Shown one piece after another: positions 28,836 through 37,790 of a DNA stretch of 44,617 bases. How positions within the stretch are numbered: position 1 is the stretch's first letter; each line of letters begins with the position of its first letter. The position numbers were made by a program, and so were the translations under genes. The notes under the pieces were generated by a model. That model saw only the letters and a list, made by a program, of their open reading frames with translations, did not search any database and was not told where the DNA came from. The DNA comes from Opitutales bacterium (GTDB lineage Bacteria; Verrucomicrobiota; Verrucomicrobiia; Opitutales; Coraliomargaritaceae), in NCBI GenBank assembly GCA_018607135.1, contig JABBCA010000009.1:1-44617 (forward strand). The letters are read 5' to 3'.

Positions 28836-30041
28836 ATGTCTGCAAAAAAAGCAACACACGCATTTTCAAAACGCCCGTCTCGCCAAAAGTCGTTTGAGAC
28901 CTTCATCGCGGGCTTCTATCGAGTCGCCACCTATCTAGTTATCATCGCGGCAGGCTACATTTTCATCAATATCGCATGGAATGGCTCTAAAGCAGTCTTC
29001 ACGACCAAAGCTCCATTTATCAACATCGCCTTTCTAACTCAAAAGCCGCAGACACTCCACGTCTATGAGCCCAAGGAAATCTATAACGAGCTGAAGTCTA
29101 TCAACGCTCAGATCGTCAGCACTAAGGCCAAAAGCAAAGCGCTCGGCTCTGGTGAAAAGGAACAAATTGCAATGTTTAAGGCAGATGTTGAAGCGCTCGA
29201 AGAACGTTACGAAATGCTCGATGAAGAGCGCAAGGAAGGGCGCCTCATGTATAGCGACTCTGAATACCGTAAACTAGACGAGAGTCCCTCCGAAGAACTC
29301 TACGCATACAATAATTACGCTTACAGCGGTGGTGGGATTGGCCCCGCAATCGTTGGCACCTGCCTACTCGTTGCTGGATCCATTGCCATTGCACTGACCC
29401 TTGGTGTGTTGTGCGCGGTTTATCTGAGTGAATACAGTCGCCCAGGCAGAATGCTTCAAGCAATTCGCCTCTCGATCATGAATTTGTCGGGTGTGCCTTC
29501 GATTGTGTTCGGCCTCTTCGGGTTTGGCATGTTCGTGCTCTTCTTTGGTTGGGGCGTCTCGATGATTGCTGGCTGGTTTACACTAGCGATCATGGCACTC
29601 CCAGTGATCATCACCGCGAGTGAAGAATCCATGCGCGCGATCCCTAAAGGATTCAGAGAAGGCTCGCTCGCGCTCGGCGCTTCCAAATGGACTTCTATTC
29701 GCACCAACGTATTGCCCTACGCGCTCCCAGGTATCCTCACCTCATCCATTATGGGTATTGCACGGGTTGCGGGTGAAACCGCCCCCATTATGTTTACCGC
29801 AGCCTTTGCGCTCAGAGACCAGCTCCCATGGGAAGGCCTCAAAGAACCCACCGACTTTTTCTTTCAAGGCGTCATGGCACTGCCCTACCACATCTATGTG
29901 GTCAGTGCTAAAATTCCACAAAACGAATACACACGTAATATGCAATACGGTGCCGCATTCGTCTTCTTATTCATCGTAGGTTTCTTCGCCTTAAGTAGCA
30001 TCGTCTTACGCGTAAAAATCCGCAAAAAATACAAGTGGTAA
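28836..30041 (+). CDS. pstA: Phosphate ABC transporter permease PstA
   Basis: This 401-aa permease has a first membrane segment ([21 protein letters not shown], about 28-48) and then a 110-residue charged helical insertion (about 60-165), echoing the longer one in PstC. The core domain follows from about residue 170 ([32 protein letters not shown]). The EAA coupling loop [26 protein letters not shown]-type sequence (seen as [18 protein letters not shown]) contacts PstB. It follows pstC by 18 bp. The paired insertions in the two permeases may pack against each other or against PhoU-type regulators; that is inference. Confidence 0.93.
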   Translation: MSAKKATHAFSKRPSRQKSFETFIAGFYRVATYLVIIAAGYIFINIAWNGSKAVFTTKAPFINIAFLTQKPQTLHVYEPKEIYNELKSINAQIVSTKAKSKALGSGEKEQIAMFKADVEALEERYEMLDEERKEGRLMYSDSEYRKLDESPSEELYAYNNYAYSGGGIGPAIVGTCLLVAGSIAIALTLGVLCAVYLSEYSRPGRMLQAIRLSIMNLSGVPSIVFGLFGFGMFVLFFGWGVSMIAGWFTLAIMALPVIITASEESMRAIPKGFREGSLALGASKWTSIRTNVLPYALPGILTSSIMGIARVAGETAPIMFTAAFALRDQLPWEGLKEPTDFFFQGVMALPYHIYVVSAKIPQNEYTRNMQYGAAFVFLFIVGFFALSSIVLRVKIRKKYKW

Positions 30042-30083
30042 GCCCACCATCGATCATCGATTTACACAGAGAATAGTTCACTC

Positions 30084-30884
30084 ATGTCTGAAACAAGCAC
30101 ACCTACCACTCGCAACGAAAGCGAGAAGCCCACCATTATCGAAATCCGTAATTTCGATTTCGCATACGGCGACTCGCAGGCTCTCTTTGATATCAACATG
30201 GACATCAAAGAAAAAGAAGTCACCGCGTTCATCGGCCCCTCTGGTTGCGGCAAGTCCACTTTCCTACGTTGCTTCAATCGCATGAACGATCTGATCGACA
30301 TCGCAAAAATCAAAGGCGGCGAAATCAAGATCAGCGATGTGAACATTTACGACAAAGACGTAGACGTCATCGAACTACGTAAACACGTCGGCATGGTGTT
30401 CCAAAAATCGAATCCATTCCCCAAGTCCATTTACGATAACATCGCATACGGGCTCCGCATCCAAGGGGTAAAAAAGAAAAGCGCCTTAGATGAGGTAGTT
30501 GAAGAGTGCCTACGTGGTGCCGCTCTTTGGGACGAAGTAAAAGACCGCTTAAACGAAAGCGCCTTAGGCATGTCTGGAGGCCAGCAACAACGTCTCTGTA
30601 TTGCTCGAGCACTCGCAGTGAAACCTAAGATCCTGCTAATGGATGAGCCCTGCTCCGCGCTCGACCCTATAGCAACCGCCAAAGTTGAAGAGTTGATTCA
30701 CCAACTTAAAAAAGAGTATACCATTGTAATCGTTACGCACAACATGCAGCAGGCAGCACGTGTATCTGATAAAACGGCCTTCTTCTACATCGGTAAACTT
30801 ATCGAGTTCAGTAAGACTGATGACATTTTCATGAACCCGAAAGATCCACAGACAGAGGCATACATCTCTGGTCGATTTGGTTGA
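30084..30884 (+). CDS. pstB: Phosphate ABC transporter ATPase PstB
   Basis: This 266-aa protein is the ATP-hydrolysing subunit that drives phosphate import through PstCA. It carries Walker [10 protein letters not shown] (about 54-62), the Q-loop in [15 protein letters not shown], the ABC signature MSGGQQQRL (about 158-166), Walker [14 protein letters not shown] (about 178-190) and the H-loop VTHN. Length and motifs are standard. It sits between pstA and phoU in the usual order. Confidence 0.97.
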   Translation: MSETSTPTTRNESEKPTIIEIRNFDFAYGDSQALFDINMDIKEKEVTAFIGPSGCGKSTFLRCFNRMNDLIDIAKIKGGEIKISDVNIYDKDVDVIELRKHVGMVFQKSNPFPKSIYDNIAYGLRIQGVKKKSALDEVVEECLRGAALWDEVKDRLNESALGMSGGQQQRLCIARALAVKPKILLMDEPCSALDPIATAKVEELIHQLKKEYTIVIVTHNMQQAARVSDKTAFFYIGKLIEFSKTDDIFMNPKDPQTEAYISGRFG

Positions 30885-30930
30885 TCCCTCATCTCAGTAA
30901 TTCCAGTATTCAAAGCATCCATAAATCACC

Positions 30931-31569
30931 ATGAACCGCTATTTTCACAACGAGCTGTATGACCTCAGGTCTAAGCTAATTCTCATCGCAGAGAAAGCCA
31001 CCCAAGCCGGCAGACTCGCAGTCGAAGGCTTCCTCACCAGCGATCTCGAAAAAACACAACAAGCGATCAAACTTGATGACGAAATCGACGAGCTTGAGAT
31101 CGCCATCGACCGTGCCTCGGTTCGCTACATTACACTACGCTCTCCAGTTGCCAGTGACGTGCGGTTGATTTTCGTCGCCATTAAAGCAAGCCACGATCTC
31201 GAACGCGCAGGTGACGAAGCACACAGCATAGCGAAGCGCACTCGCAACATCCTCACCCGTGACGGCACTGTTAAAAATACGGTAGCCATTGAGGAAATGA
31301 GTAAGGTCGCGTTCGCGATGATGAAAGACGCGATCAACTGCTTTCTAGAGGAAGATCTCGAAGTCGCTCAAAGCATCATGATTCGCGACAAAGAAGTCGA
31401 CCGCTTGAACAAGGAAAACTTCAAGAAGCTCTCGGCCGCGCTACGCGAAGGTAGCATCGATCCAGCAACGGAGATCGAGACCATCTTCATTTCTAAATCG
31501 ATTGAACGAATCGCAGATCACGCGAAGAATCTAGCTGAGGAAGTGATCTACCTCCTCACCGGAGAGTAA
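30931..31569 (+). CDS. phoU: Phosphate signalling regulator PhoU
   Basis: This 212-aa all-helical protein has two copies of the PhoU three-helix module. Each carries the metal-binding motif class E/DxxxD: DDEIDELEIAIDRASVRYITLRSP (about 50-72) and RDKEVDRLNKENFKKL (about 152-167). It links the Pst transporter to the PhoR kinase and keeps the Pho response off when phosphate is plentiful. It is last in pstSCAB-phoU, as in E. coli. No phoR/phoB lies nearby, so these must be elsewhere in the genome. Confidence 0.96.
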   Translation: MNRYFHNELYDLRSKLILIAEKATQAGRLAVEGFLTSDLEKTQQAIKLDDEIDELEIAIDRASVRYITLRSPVASDVRLIFVAIKASHDLERAGDEAHSIAKRTRNILTRDGTVKNTVAIEEMSKVAFAMMKDAINCFLEEDLEVAQSIMIRDKEVDRLNKENFKKLSAALREGSIDPATEIETIFISKSIERIADHAKNLAEEVIYLLTGE

Positions 31570-31731
31570 GGAGCGCGTTTACTTAAATCATTCATAGATA
31601 ATTTTTTATATTTTTTTAGTATCCATTTGGCTCTATTTCTGCTATGCACCCACGCATCGGACAACTTGTCGTTAGAAATATCGCAGAAGGCCGAGCAAAC
31701 AACACACTCATTAAAATTAGAAATTATTCAA

Positions 31732-32217
31732 ATGGCTAAAAAAACCACAACTAAAGCAACTAAGAAAGTTGCGGCTAAGAAAGTTGCTAAAAAAGCTCCT
31801 GCCAAAAAGGCAGCGGCCCCTAAGAAGGCACCTGTTAAAAAAGTGGCAGTTAAAAAAGCTCCTGCTAAAAAGGCTGCGGCACCTGCGAAGGCGGCACCGG
31901 TCAAGAAAGCAGCCGCGCCTAAAAAAGCTCCTACCAAAAAAGCAGTGGCTAAGAAAGTTGAGCAAACTTCTCTCATCGCCCGCGTTGATGTCGGATTCGG
32001 CAACAGCCTCTACGTTCGCGGTTCAGGTGCTGGCCTCAGTTGGGCAAAAGGCACACTCCTCGACAACGTTTCTCCATACGAGTGGGCCTTCAAGTCCACA
32101 AAAGCTAAGGGTGAAGTCGAATTCAAGTTCGTGCTTAACGACGAAATTTGGGCAGACGGTGAAAACCTCACTGTTGCAGCAGGTGGCACATCCATCAGCT
32201 CTCCGATCTTCGGTTAA
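31732..32217 (+). CDS. Lys/Ala-rich histone-like protein with a C-terminal beta-rich domain
   Basis: From the ATG at 31732 this is a 161-aa protein. Residues 1-80 are tandem KKA/AKKAP-type repeats like histone H1 tails, AlgP or the chlamydial Hc proteins. They should bind DNA or another polyanion. Residues 83-161 form a folded domain (LIARVDVGFGNSLYVRGSGAGLSWAKG..., EFKFVLNDEIWADGENLTV) that matches, with gaps, the C terminus of the protein at 8018-9403. Its W-containing strands recall CBM20/48-like carbohydrate-binding sandwiches; that is a guess. The frame is open upstream to 31627, but that part has no histone-like character. A clean terminator follows. Being next to the pst operon may be chance. 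Confidence 0.85.
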   Translation: MAKKTTTKATKKVAAKKVAKKAPAKKAAAPKKAPVKKVAVKKAPAKKAAAPAKAAPVKKAAAPKKAPTKKAVAKKVEQTSLIARVDVGFGNSLYVRGSGAGLSWAKGTLLDNVSPYEWAFKSTKAKGEVEFKFVLNDEIWADGENLTVAAGGTSISSPIFG

Positions 32218-32241
32218 TTCACCGACCTCATTATTTATAAC

Positions 32242-32272
32242 AAAGCCCGCCGAATTCTCGGCGGGCTTTTTT
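32242..32272 (+). terminator. Rho-independent terminator of the histone-like gene
   Basis: AAAGCCCGCCGA (32242-32253) pairs perfectly with TCGGCGGGCTTT (32258-32269) around ATTC, followed by TTT. It lies 25 bp after the stop. Confidence 0.93.
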
Positions 32273-32278
32273 GTGTTT

Positions 32279-32343
32279 AGGAGCAAGGACATTCCTGTCC
32301 TTGTTTTTCGATAGATAGAACGGACAAGAATGTCCGTCCTCCT
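32279..32343 (+). repeat. Double-palindrome repeat element (GGACAAGAATGTCC type), copy 1
   Basis: AGGAGCAAGGACATTCCTGTCCTTG is followed by a TTTTTCG spacer and CGGACAAGAATGTCCGTCCTCCT. There are two adjacent hairpins, and the outer ends AGGAG/CTCCT are also inverted. The same element in the opposite orientation lies at 37662-37737. (Written in pieces: left hairpin 32279-32303, right hairpin 32321-32343.). Confidence 0.8.
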
Positions 32344-32364
32344 GAGAAACTCACTCCTGCTTAA

Positions 32365-33723
32365 TCAATGTGCCACATGCGCACGCATAAATGCTTTGAT
32401 CGCTTCAGGCGTAGGCTCAACTGCATGCTTCACAATATCTCGGCTTTTTAACGCCTCAAGGGATGGGTGAATCGAATCTTCGCCAATGGCATCTTGAATG
32501 GTCTCTGGGAACTTTGCTGGATGAGCTGTAGCAAGCACCATTTGAGGTCCCGTAAAATCACCCGCAAAACCACATGCGGTATGCGGATCCACCACATAAC
32601 CATATTGCTGGTAGACCCGCTTGATGATCTCCGCAATTTCAGAATCATTCGTGCGTGAACTACTGAAGCCAGTTGCCTTGAAATCGTTAAAAACATACTC
32701 CCCATTCGACTTAAAACGATGCATGATTTCACGAACTTTTTCACCATCGCAGCCTTCTGCATAATAGATGAAGCGCTCAAAATTCGAAGCCACCTGAATG
32801 TCCATCGAAGGCGCAAGACTCGGAGCCACCGCATCCAACTTATACACACCAGTCTGAAACAAACGATGTAAAATATCATTCTGATTGGTGGCCACACGAA
32901 AGCCTTGAATCGGCACACCCATTTGCTGAACGAGCCATCCAGCCAAGACATTACCAAAATTACCCGTGGGCACCACGAATGTCACCTGCTCGCGCTTATC
33001 TGCGGGCAAACGGAAAAACGCTGAGATATAGTAAACACACTGCGCGAGAATACGAGCTAGGTTGATTGAATTGACCGCCGACAAGCCGACTTCAGCAGCA
33101 AAGGCTTGATCCTCAAACACCGTCTTCATCGCAGTCTGCGCATCATCAAAACTCCCCTTGATAGCCAACGGAAATACATTATCCGCGCCAGTGCAGGTCA
33201 TTTGTCGTTCCTGCAACGGAGAGATCCGACCGTCTGGATAAAGAATAAACGTAGTCACCCCTTGCTTGCCGAGCAAACCATGAATCGCAGCGGCACCGGT
33301 ATCCCCCGAAGTCGCGCCAAGCACAGATATTGGATTACCCGTGCGCGCAATCTGCGACGCATACAGATTACCCAATAGTTGCAAGGCAAAGTCCTTAAAG
33401 GCCAATGTCGGTCCATGAAAGAGCTCCAACACAAATAGGTCATCACTCAGCTTCACAATGGGTGCAATCTCCTCATGATCAAACTTGGTGTAGGAACGAC
33501 TCACGACTGCCTTCAACTCATTGCGATCGATGTCTGTAGCGAAAATAGCAAAGAATGCCTCACAGAGCTCCGCATAGCTAAGACTTTCCCACTCTTTCAA
33601 ATAACCAGATAGGTCGGGCAATGATTCTGGCAGATATAAACCGGCATCCGGTGCAAGCCCCTGAGCGACCGCTTTAGAAAATGAAACTGGGGGCACTTGG
33701 CCACGTGTGCTAATAAATTGCAT
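32365..33723 (-). CDS. thrC: Threonine synthase
   Basis: This 452-aa PLP enzyme makes threonine from O-phospho-homoserine. The N-terminal FISTRGQVPPVSFSKAVAQGLAPDAGLYLPE is the threonine synthase opening. The PLP lysine is in HGPTLAFKDFALQLLGN (about residues 104-120), and the phosphate-binding loop GATSGDTGAAAIHG is near 155-168. The length fits the fungal/proteobacterial long type. With lysC further up the same strand it covers the first and last steps of the aspartate-to-threonine route, although an unrelated gene lies between them. The start at 33723 is supported by the conserved N-terminus. Confidence 0.96.
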   Translation of the reverse strand: MQFISTRGQVPPVSFSKAVAQGLAPDAGLYLPESLPDLSGYLKEWESLSYAELCEAFFAIFATDIDRNELKAVVSRSYTKFDHEEIAPIVKLSDDLFVLELFHGPTLAFKDFALQLLGNLYASQIARTGNPISVLGATSGDTGAAAIHGLLGKQGVTTFILYPDGRISPLQERQMTCTGADNVFPLAIKGSFDDAQTAMKTVFEDQAFAAEVGLSAVNSINLARILAQCVYYISAFFRLPADKREQVTFVVPTGNFGNVLAGWLVQQMGVPIQGFRVATNQNDILHRLFQTGVYKLDAVAPSLAPSMDIQVASNFERFIYYAEGCDGEKVREIMHRFKSNGEYVFNDFKATGFSSSRTNDSEIAEIIKRVYQQYGYVVDPHTACGFAGDFTGPQMVLATAHPAKFPETIQDAIGEDSIHPSLEALKSRDIVKHAVEPTPEAIKAFMRAHVAH

Positions 33724-33800
33724 ACTATTGAGTTTGTCTCCCCACCAAGAGAGTCAACCAACAATTGCCATACCGAGAGAAATCCAAACTCGGTGAGCCT

Positions 33801-35171
33801 TTAAAACGTCGAAGCAAAGCTAGCCCGCAAAAGTTCCTTTGCCGCAGCACCCGTTGTCCATTCGTTTCCAACCAGACCATACACCAGAACGGGCTCAAAC
33901 CATCCATTCGTAACCGTCTGATTAATCAGATCTTCGGCGGAGAGGCAGACACGCCCTGCATGTGGTTCAAGTTTCAGCTGAACAGGCCCTACACCATGAT
34001 ACGAACGATACACCAACTCCGTGCATGCAAGCCGATCCGCAGCAGTGAAATCAAAAATAAAATCGTAAAGTTTACCCGCATGGCTCATTCCACGGCCAAT
34101 CGCTTCTGAGATCTGGGTATCTGCAAACGTAGGTCGTAGCACCACAAACGCATCCACCTGCAAAGTATCATCCGCAGGCCTCAGTAAGACGCCATCGCGC
34201 TTAGATTCAACAAACCTCACATCCTCCTGAACTGAGTCGTCCGTAATGACACCCATGGTGCCACGTTGGCCATTGCTCCCGATGTAAAACGCCGCATGCG
34301 GCCAGTAGCCCGGTAAAAAAAGATTACTCAAGGCATCATCATGACGAGTCACTATAACATCTCCAGGCTTTAAGAACGCTTCCAGCCGCTCACGCACCGA
34401 AGCATCGACCCGCTTTGGCGCTCCAGCCGGTTTTACAAATGGCTGCTTCAATTCCGCAATACTACAGCCACTCAATTGAAATAAACTAAACATCGTCTTA
34501 CGATAAGCCGATGAATTGCGACGCAGTAGTGAATGCATACGATAACTTAGACGCCGCTTCAGAAGATCATCACGCCGTAGATCAATCAAGCCCTCCTCCG
34601 CTTTCAGTAGGGCAATCACAGGAGCCAGTTCCGCATCCGCTTCTAACTCTAAAAGAGCATTTCGATGCTTTTTGTAATAAGTCGTCGCATCGAAAAAACC
34701 CCACCACCTTCGCGGTGAAGTGAGGCTGCGATAGATTTGAGTAAAGGTCTTAGCCTCCAAATGAAAACGAGGCTCGGGCTCGTCCAATTTTTTCCGAGTA
34801 ATCGGAGCACCATCCGTTAAATCGATTAAATAACTGGCTGCTCTGACCAATAAGCACGCAGCCGCATAAGCCACCGCAAATTCCCGTAGATCTCCCGAGG
34901 CTTGGTGTGACCATCGCCCACGACTGAGCTCTTCCAAACACTGCAACAACGACGATCGCACCGCTAAATAGCGCGCATAAATACCACGCAGCCGTTCATC
35001 TTCATCTGGTAAAAAATACCCGCGCGCCTCAGCTCGTTGAACGTCCTCGATGTAATCGCCCAAGTCTTGGCGCCGAGGCAAGGCAGCTGCAGCTGCGAGT
35101 AGTATAGATACGTGCTTCACGCCTCCAATCAAAAGAAGCCACAGAGAGTGCGGCGAGAAATTTATAAACAA
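33801..35171 (-). CDS. Putative permuted papain-fold (YiiX/C92-like) cysteine hydrolase with a helical N-terminal region
   Basis: The 456-aa protein has a mostly helical first half (about 1-260) of unknown family. A C-terminal domain of about 190 residues has the order typical of circularly permuted NlpC/P60-papain proteins: FLKPGDVIVTRHDDALSN, then the His in GYWPHAAFYIG (the catalytic His comes first), then the Cys in RLACTELVYRSYHGVG. This matches the YiiX/YebB-like (peptidase C92) group, thought to be amidases or acyl hydrolases. The first 25 residues are hydrophobic enough for a weak signal or anchor. It sits between thrC and lysC without obvious link. The substrate is unknown. Confidence 0.72.
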   Translation of the reverse strand: MFINFSPHSLWLLLIGGVKHVSILLAAAAALPRRQDLGDYIEDVQRAEARGYFLPDEDERLRGIYARYLAVRSSLLQCLEELSRGRWSHQASGDLREFAVAYAAACLLVRAASYLIDLTDGAPITRKKLDEPEPRFHLEAKTFTQIYRSLTSPRRWWGFFDATTYYKKHRNALLELEADAELAPVIALLKAEEGLIDLRRDDLLKRRLSYRMHSLLRRNSSAYRKTMFSLFQLSGCSIAELKQPFVKPAGAPKRVDASVRERLEAFLKPGDVIVTRHDDALSNLFLPGYWPHAAFYIGSNGQRGTMGVITDDSVQEDVRFVESKRDGVLLRPADDTLQVDAFVVLRPTFADTQISEAIGRGMSHAGKLYDFIFDFTAADRLACTELVYRSYHGVGPVQLKLEPHAGRVCLSAEDLINQTVTNGWFEPVLVYGLVGNEWTTGAAAKELLRASFASTF

Positions 35172-35263
35172 TTACGAAACGTATAGCCTTTGCTGAGAAG
35201 CTGCCCCAAGCATGCGCTGCACTGCTGAAATATGGCAAATTCTCGCACGGTGATTATCGCGGT

Positions 35264-35308
35264 CTTAATCTTAATCGAGTTTCTGGAAGCTAGACGATTA
35301 CGATTAAG
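35264..35308. repeat. Inverted repeat of TTAATC units
   Basis: CTTAATCTTAATCG (35264-35277) and CGATTACGATTAAG (35295-35308) are inverted with one mismatch. The loop is not GC-rich and no T-run follows, so it looks like a member of a simple-repeat palindrome family, not a terminator. Confidence 0.5.
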
Positions 35309-35405
35309 AAACAAACACGTAGGGATCACGGGGGACGTTTTTTCTTTTTAAGAGAGTCTCCTTGAAAAGCGCCGACACTAGATCAGCCGCAGGCTCTAAA
35401 ACGGA

Positions 35406-36620
35406 CTACTGACCTAAACCAAACGCAGCATGCACAAGGCGTGTTGCTTCTTCAGCATCCTTAGGATCAATACCTACTGAAATTTTAATCTCAGAGGTGC
35501 TGACCAGTTGAATGTTGACGGCCCCTTCAGCAAGTGCCGCAAATAACTTTGCTGCCACACCAGAGTGCGACCTCATGCCGACACCGACTACAGAGACCTT
35601 GGCAATATCACTCGCCTCAAAAAGCTTCCCTTCAGCTTCATTAGGAAACGCCTCTGATACTGCTTTTTCGGCGCGATAGATATCCTCACGCGGCACAGTG
35701 AAGGTAAGGTTTGCCATACCATCACGACCAATGTTTTGCACAATCATATCGACGCTGATGCCCGCATGCCCAAGTGCTTCGAAAAGCTTGGCGGCAGTGC
35801 CTGGACGATCTGGCAGATCACTCACGACGATCTTGGCTTGGTTCTTGTCAAGTGCGACGCCGCTCACCACGACATCTTCCATAGAGGCGACTTCTTCTTT
35901 CACAATTGTTCCAGGGTTGTTGTTAAAACTAGAGCGGACTTCGAAAATAACATTAAACTTTTGAGCAAACTCGACTGCGCGATTTTGCATCACCTTCGAG
36001 CCGCTGCTGGCAAGCTCAAGCATTTCTTCATAAGAGATTTCATCCAACTTACGTGCATCCGGCACTAAACGTGGATCCGCGGTGTAAACACCATCCACGT
36101 CCGTGCAAATCTGACAGAGATCCGCATTCAGTGCTGCTGCGATCGCAATCGCACTGAGGTCAGATCCACCTCGCCCGAGCGTTGTAATTTGTCCCTCATG
36201 CGAATGCCCTTGAAAGCCTGCCAAGATCACGACCTTACCCGAATCAAGCTGATCTTTTAAATCACCCCCAGTGATTTGAGTGATACGGGCACGTGTATGC
36301 GCTGGGTCGGTTAAGATGCCCGCCTGCATACCAGTGCGAGAAACCGCTGGCACACCGATCGCATGCAAGGCCATTGCAGTCAAAGCGATGGTCTCTTGCT
36401 CTCCTACAGTGAGCAGCATGTCCATCTCGCGCTCGTCAGGATTCGGGTTCAGCGCCTTGGCGCGAGCGATCAATTCATTGGTCACTCCTGAACGCGCCGA
36501 AACCACCACGACGACTTGATTTCCAGCCTCATAGGTCTCCTTAACGCGTTGGGCCACATTTTTAATGCGGTCCACATCGCCGACTGATGTGCCGCCGTAT
36601 TTTTGAACAATGAGTGCCAT
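35406..36620 (-). CDS. lysC: Aspartate kinase
   Basis: This 404-aa monofunctional aspartokinase phosphorylates aspartate, the first step to lysine, threonine and methionine. The kinase domain opens with MALIVQKYGGTSVGD and includes TLGRGGSDLSAIAIAAALNAD and QICTDVDGVYTADPRLVPDA. Two ACT domains follow from about residue 265 (DLPDRPGTAAKLFEALGHAGISVDMIVQN; VSVVGVGMRSHSGVAAKLFAALAEGAVNIQLVSTSEIKISV), so feedback control by Lys and/or Thr is expected. Length and class match the Corynebacterium/Pseudomonas type. I looked upstream for a lysine riboswitch and did not find one. The gene stands alone between repeat-rich spacers. Confidence 0.96.
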   Translation of the reverse strand: MALIVQKYGGTSVGDVDRIKNVAQRVKETYEAGNQVVVVVSARSGVTNELIARAKALNPNPDEREMDMLLTVGEQETIALTAMALHAIGVPAVSRTGMQAGILTDPAHTRARITQITGGDLKDQLDSGKVVILAGFQGHSHEGQITTLGRGGSDLSAIAIAAALNADLCQICTDVDGVYTADPRLVPDARKLDEISYEEMLELASSGSKVMQNRAVEFAQKFNVIFEVRSSFNNNPGTIVKEEVASMEDVVVSGVALDKNQAKIVVSDLPDRPGTAAKLFEALGHAGISVDMIVQNIGRDGMANLTFTVPREDIYRAEKAVSEAFPNEAEGKLFEASDIAKVSVVGVGMRSHSGVAAKLFAALAEGAVNIQLVSTSEIKISVGIDPKDAEEATRLVHAAFGLGQ

Positions 36621-36923
36621 TTTGAAGGATTAAGTAGGTAGTCGTCGGGAGTTAGAAGCGAAAAGGTGATCTCAGAATGAAATTACGAAGATGCAACGCA
36701 ATACTAGCAGCCACAAGTTTCAAGGTGTTTATCCTTAAAAGAATAGTCAGGAGGCAGAATTCAGGATTCAGTTGTTTTCAACGAGACGTTTAAAGGCCTC
36801 TGGAGCGTAGCTCTTTGGTGTAAAATTTAAGGCTCACAGCTCCATCGCATTCGATTCCGATCTCCAGCTTCCAGTCTCAGGCCTGCAAGCCTTGGTTCTC
36901 AGGCCTTCTGCCCCAGTCTGCTC
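36621..36923. other. Repeat-rich spacer upstream of lysC
   Basis: About 300 bp without a gene. It holds simple-repeat units of the CCAGCTTCCAGTCTCAGGC and CTTGGTTCTCAGGCC type (36860-36905), the same vocabulary as 163-239, and CAGGAGGCAGAATTCAGGATTCAG (36749-36772), another low-complexity run. I see no riboswitch or tRNA. The lysC promoter should lie at its left end. Confidence 0.45.
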
Positions 36924-37601
36924 TTAATCATGCGCATGGACCCATGTATCCTCTGTAATCGCATCCATCCGTGATTTGAGTATCTGCGCTGCAGCTTTCG
37001 GGTCCTCGGTTCCCAATTCTGAATAATGACCCACCAAATCGGCTTTCACCTGAATACAGCTAAATGGATATGGAAGATAAAACTTATCCCAACTCTTTAG
37101 GCGCCACGCGCCCCCAAAATTGAGTGACAGCAGTAGTATAGGTGCCTCAGTCTTCATCGCCACAGTGACCGCACCTGCCTTCATGTCATAAATCGGGCCA
37201 CGTGAACCGTCGGGTGTCACCGAAACATCGTAACCTTCATCATGCGCGGCAAGCAGCTCACGAAACGCTTGAGCACCCCTGCCATAGCGTGATCCACGCA
37301 CTGGTTTGATGCCTAAAGTCTCAAAAAAACCAGCTAACCAGCCGCCATCCGAACTCGCACTGATCAAGGTCGCAACTTTACGTTGAGAAAAATAACGTCG
37401 GAAAAACTCTGGCGAAGCAAACAGACGATTGTGCCAAGTAATCGCAACTACTGGCGGAAAGTGCTGATCCATCAGCGCTTGCACATCGCTCCCCCATTTA
37501 AAGCGCAGCGTTCTAGACCAGACCCGAATCAAAAATACTACAAGCCATAGCAATAGGCGCTCATGCCCTTTCAATTGCTTCGGTGAGGTAGACTGACTCA
37601 T
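36924..37601 (-). CDS. DUF374 family lysophospholipid acyltransferase-like protein
   Basis: From the preferred ATG at 37601 this is a 225-aa protein. It has one N-terminal membrane segment (LLLWLVVFLIRVWS). The DUF374 motifs follow: AITWHNRLFASPEFFRRYF, where the His-Asn replaces the HX4D box of PlsC enzymes, SASSDGGWLAGFFETLGIKPVRGSR, and VTPDGSRGP, the family's substrate loop. The family is placed with 1-acyl-glycerol-3-phosphate acyltransferases and is found near envelope-lipid genes; it probably acts on lipid A or phospholipid precursors at the inner membrane. The frame stays open to 37745, but that extra part runs through the palindromic repeat at 37662-37737, so it is unlikely to be translated. 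Confidence 0.82.
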   Translation of the reverse strand: MSQSTSPKQLKGHERLLLWLVVFLIRVWSRTLRFKWGSDVQALMDQHFPPVVAITWHNRLFASPEFFRRYFSQRKVATLISASSDGGWLAGFFETLGIKPVRGSRYGRGAQAFRELLAAHDEGYDVSVTPDGSRGPIYDMKAGAVTVAMKTEAPILLLSLNFGGAWRLKSWDKFYLPYPFSCIQVKADLVGHYSELGTEDPKAAAQILKSRMDAITEDTWVHAHD

Positions 37602-37661
37602 AACAAAAAGATGATCCCTGAACCTGACTTGGCAACCCACGAAATACTGAGTTTGGGATCC

Positions 37662-37737
37662 AAGGGGACGGACGTTCTTGTCCGTCGATTTGGAGTTCAA
37701 CTCGTAAAACAAGGACAAGAATGTCCTTGCTCCTTTG
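37662..37737 (-). repeat. Double-palindrome repeat element (GGACAAGAATGTCC type), copy 2
   Basis: Read on the minus strand it starts AAGGAGCAAGGACATTC, TTGTCCTTGTTTTACG and ends CGACGGACAAGAACGTCCGT. It is the same element as 32279-32343 with a longer loop, inverted. It lies between gltA and the acyltransferase gene. Confidence 0.8.
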
Positions 37738-37790
37738 AGCCGCAACCCGAACTAGGGCATACCCAAAATCTGAAACACTCCAAATCGCGC

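Noticed and set aside
36621-36923. Lysine riboswitch upstream of lysC
   Set aside because: The conserved L-box cores could not be found on the minus strand; the space is mostly simple repeats.
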